Positions 34,165 to 35,706 of a DNA stretch of 35,706 nt are shown here, in pieces. Positions within the stretch are counted from its first letter, which is position 1, and every line of letters begins with the position of its first letter. The translations under genes and the position numbers were made by a program. Under the pieces are notes generated by a model that worked only from the letters and a program-made list of their open reading frames with translations, was not told where the DNA came from and made no database searches. This DNA comes from Planctomycetota bacterium (GTDB lineage Bacteria > Planctomycetota > UBA11346): NCBI GenBank assembly GCA_023150565.1, contig JAKLKR010000016.1, forward strand, positions 7,429 to 43,134, read 5' to 3'.

Positions 34165-34941
34165 TCACGTAGCCCCGTGGCGCAGCAGCCGGCCCAGGGT
34201 GTGGCGGCTGCCGACCCCGATCAGGCGGCATATCTCACGCGCGCCCAGGCTCGAACCACCCACCAGCAGGCGGGCGCGCTCGCGCCGCCGGGATGCGATC
34301 CAGCGCGCCGGCGGCTGGCCGGTGCGCTGGACGAAGCTGCGGCAGAGGTGCTCGCGGCTGACTCCGTGGCGGTGCGCCCACTCCTTCAGCGTCCATGGCT
34401 GCCAAGGGTCGGCGAGGATGGCCTCGACCGCGCGTTCGACCGGCGTGCGTGCGGCCAGGTGGCGGCGCTCCATCAATCCCCACAGCTGCAGCACGAAGCC
34501 GTGGGTGGCAGCAGCGGCGGCGGCCGGCTCGGCGAGGTCGCCGGCACGCTGTTCGACCAGCCGGTGCAGCGAGGCGGACAGCGCCTCGTCGGCGGTGAAT
34601 ACCGGGCCGAAGCGGCGGACGGCCGCCCCCAGATGCTCACGCACCCCCGCCCCCTCCAGCGCCACCCAGTCGCAGAGGTAGACCGGGCGCGGCGGCGGCG
34701 GCAGCCCGTACCAGGTCGCCTCGCCGTGCAGGAACACCATGCCCTGGCCGGGGCCGGCCTGGCATTCCAGCCCGGCGGCATCGCGATGGAGGAGCTGGCC
34801 GCTGCGGGTGAGCTGGACCACCGCGAAACCCTCGCTGCGCTCGCGATTGTCCCAGCCATAGGACTGATGCTGTTCGACCCGCTGGCCGACCTGACCGAAC
34901 ACCGGCCGCCACAGCGGCCGGTCGGCGAAGGCGTCGCTCAT
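34165..34941 (-). CDS. AraC-family transcriptional regulator
   Basis: This 258-residue protein has a cupin-like N-terminal sensor portion (about 1-100: RSEGFAVVQLTRSGQLLH, VYLCDWVALEG). The C-terminal DNA-binding region has WTLKEWAHRHGVSREHLCRSFVQRTGQPPARWIASRRRERARLL, the first HTH and linker helix of AraC proteins. The second HTH is ICRLIGVGSRHTLGRLLRHGAT and stops about ten residues earlier than usual. Ligand and target are unknown; nearby candidates are the hemerythrin gene downstream on the same strand side or its own promoter. It ends 9 nt from the tRNA-Leu gene. Confidence 0.88.
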   Translation of the reverse strand: MSDAFADRPLWRPVFGQVGQRVEQHQSYGWDNRERSEGFAVVQLTRSGQLLHRDAAGLECQAGPGQGMVFLHGEATWYGLPPPPRPVYLCDWVALEGAGVREHLGAAVRRFGPVFTADEALSASLHRLVEQRAGDLAEPAAAAAATHGFVLQLWGLMERRHLAARTPVERAVEAILADPWQPWTLKEWAHRHGVSREHLCRSFVQRTGQPPARWIASRRRERARLLVGGSSLGAREICRLIGVGSRHTLGRLLRHGAT

Positions 34942-34954
34942 GGCACTGCCCGGA

Positions 34955-35362
34955 TCAGGTCGCCCCGTGCGCCTTGAGGGCGGCGACGTAGGCCATGTCG
35001 GTGCGCTGGATGTGGTCCTGGATCCAGTTGGCGAGGAAGCGCGAGACCTCGACCCCCATCACCGCCGAGCCGGACTTGTAGGCCTTGACCATCTCGCCGA
35101 CCTTGGTGGTGAAGCCCTGGTGCTGGGCGGCGTGACCAGCCAGGTCGGCGTAGCCGGCCTTGGTCATCAGCCGTTCCTCGTGGGAGAAATGCTCACCCAC
35201 ATAGCGCACCAGGAAATCGAGGGTGGGGGCGATCTGGTCGCGGCCCTTGCCCTGCTTCATGGCCTCGTGGAGCTGGTTGATGGCGTCGACCAGCTGGCGG
35301 TGCTGGGCGTCGATCGACGGGATGCCGGTGATCAGCTTGCTGGTGATGGTGATGAGCGGCAT
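34955..35362 (-). CDS. Bacteriohemerythrin
   Basis: This is a 135-residue protein started at MPLITITSKL, with AGGA upstream; 7 extra residues are possible. All seven diiron ligands are in register: His21, His58, Glu62, His77, His81, His117 and Asp122. It is therefore a complete four-helix hemerythrin that can bind O2 reversibly. Possible roles are oxygen storage or sensing, or iron handling. The stop lies 13 nt from the AraC start, while apt ends 17 nt upstream. Confidence 0.95.
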   Translation of the reverse strand: MPLITITSKLITGIPSIDAQHRQLVDAINQLHEAMKQGKGRDQIAPTLDFLVRYVGEHFSHEERLMTKAGYADLAGHAAQHQGFTTKVGEMVKAYKSGSAVMGVEVSRFLANWIQDHIQRTDMAYVAALKAHGAT

Positions 35363-35379
35363 GGCAGGATTCCTGGGGT

Positions 35380-35706
35380 TCAATACCTCAGGACGGCGGT
35401 GAGCGGAAGCCCCAGTTTGGCCGCCCCGCCCAGGAAACCGAGTTCGATCAGCACCGCCGCCCCCAGCGGTTCGGCGCCCAGCTGGCGGACCAGGGCCAGG
35501 GCCGCCCCCAGGGTGCCGCCGGTGGCGAGCACATCATCGACCAACAGCACGCGGTCGCCGGATCGCAGCGAGTCCTGGTGCATTTCCAGGGTGTCCTTGC
35601 CGTATTCCAGGCCATAGCCCTGGCTGAGCGCCGTCCACGGCAGCTTGCCCGGCTTGCGCGCCGGCACGAAGCCGGCGCCCAGGCGCAGCGCCACCGCTGG
35701 AGCGAC
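35380..35706 (-). CDS. apt: Adenine phosphoribosyltransferase, C-terminal part (cut by window edge)
   Basis: 108 residues are visible; the frame stays open to the right edge, so the N-terminus is missing (a full Apt is about 170 residues). It shows [33 protein letters not shown] and the PRPP-binding motif [13 protein letters not shown]. Apt salvages adenine to AMP using PRPP. The GTG at 35694 is only an internal codon, not the start. Confidence 0.95.
   Translation of the reverse strand, partial: VAPAVALRLGAGFVPARKPGKLPWTALSQGYGLEYGKDTLEMHQDSLRSGDRVLLVDDVLATGGTLGAALALVRQLGAEPLGAAVLIELGFLGGAAKLGLPLTAVLRY

Noticed and set aside
35683..35694. GTG as the start of a short apt gene
   Set aside because: The frame continues upstream with Apt-like residues to the window edge, and the remaining protein would lack a third of the fold.

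Overview
The window is GC-rich bacterial chromosome carrying ordinary housekeeping genes. The lineage cannot be fixed from one window. A PVC-superphylum bacterium (Planctomycetota, Lentisphaerota or Verrucomicrobiota) is favoured, because there is a pseudopilin-like protein with an H-X9-DG C-terminal motif, a type common in those phyla, lying among glycoside hydrolases. The compact r-protein operon has no rpmD, rpsD, adk or map in the usual places, which fits but does not prove this. There is no sign of prophage, insertion sequence or CRISPR.

Layout. (1) 1-4566: carbohydrate-degradation block, with a truncated GH2-like lipoprotein and a pseudopilin-like protein on the minus strand, divergent from a GH20-like glycosidase on the plus strand. 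(2) 4559-8800, minus strand: mnmA (tRNA 2-thiolation), an exported Ala/Pro/Glu-rich repeat protein, a striking 37-nt inverted repeat, and recJ. (3) 8986-15942: an exported M16 zinc protease, a NAT_N/GNAT_C-like acyltransferase, an M50-like membrane protease, a metallo-beta-lactamase-fold hydrolase, and a protein with four tandem HTH-like repeats. (4) 16049-17173: Calvin-type class II fructose-bisphosphate aldolase, facing the HTH gene across a strong bidirectional terminator. (5) 17381-30526, minus strand: one fused S10-spc-alpha ribosomal operon in transcription order rpsJ-rplC-rplD-rplW-rplB-rpsS-rplV-rpsC-rplP-rpmC-rpsQ-rplN-rplX-rplE-rpsN-rpsH-rplF-rplR-rpsE-rplO-secY-infA-rpmJ-rpsM-rpsK-rpoA-rplQ. 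It is preceded by a roughly 380-nt leader/promoter region rich in nested hairpins. (6) 30910-35706: tRNA-Arg(ACG) with a textbook terminator, leuCD (leucine synthesis), an FHA-HATPase signalling protein, tRNA-Leu(UAG), an AraC-type regulator, a bacteriohemerythrin and the C-terminal part of apt.

Most of the content is core translation, secretion and repair. The most unusual items are the structured leader of the S10 operon, the four-HTH protein, the long hairpin between recJ and the repeat-protein gene, and the FHA-HATPase fusion. I see no clearly new multi-gene defence or biosynthetic system.
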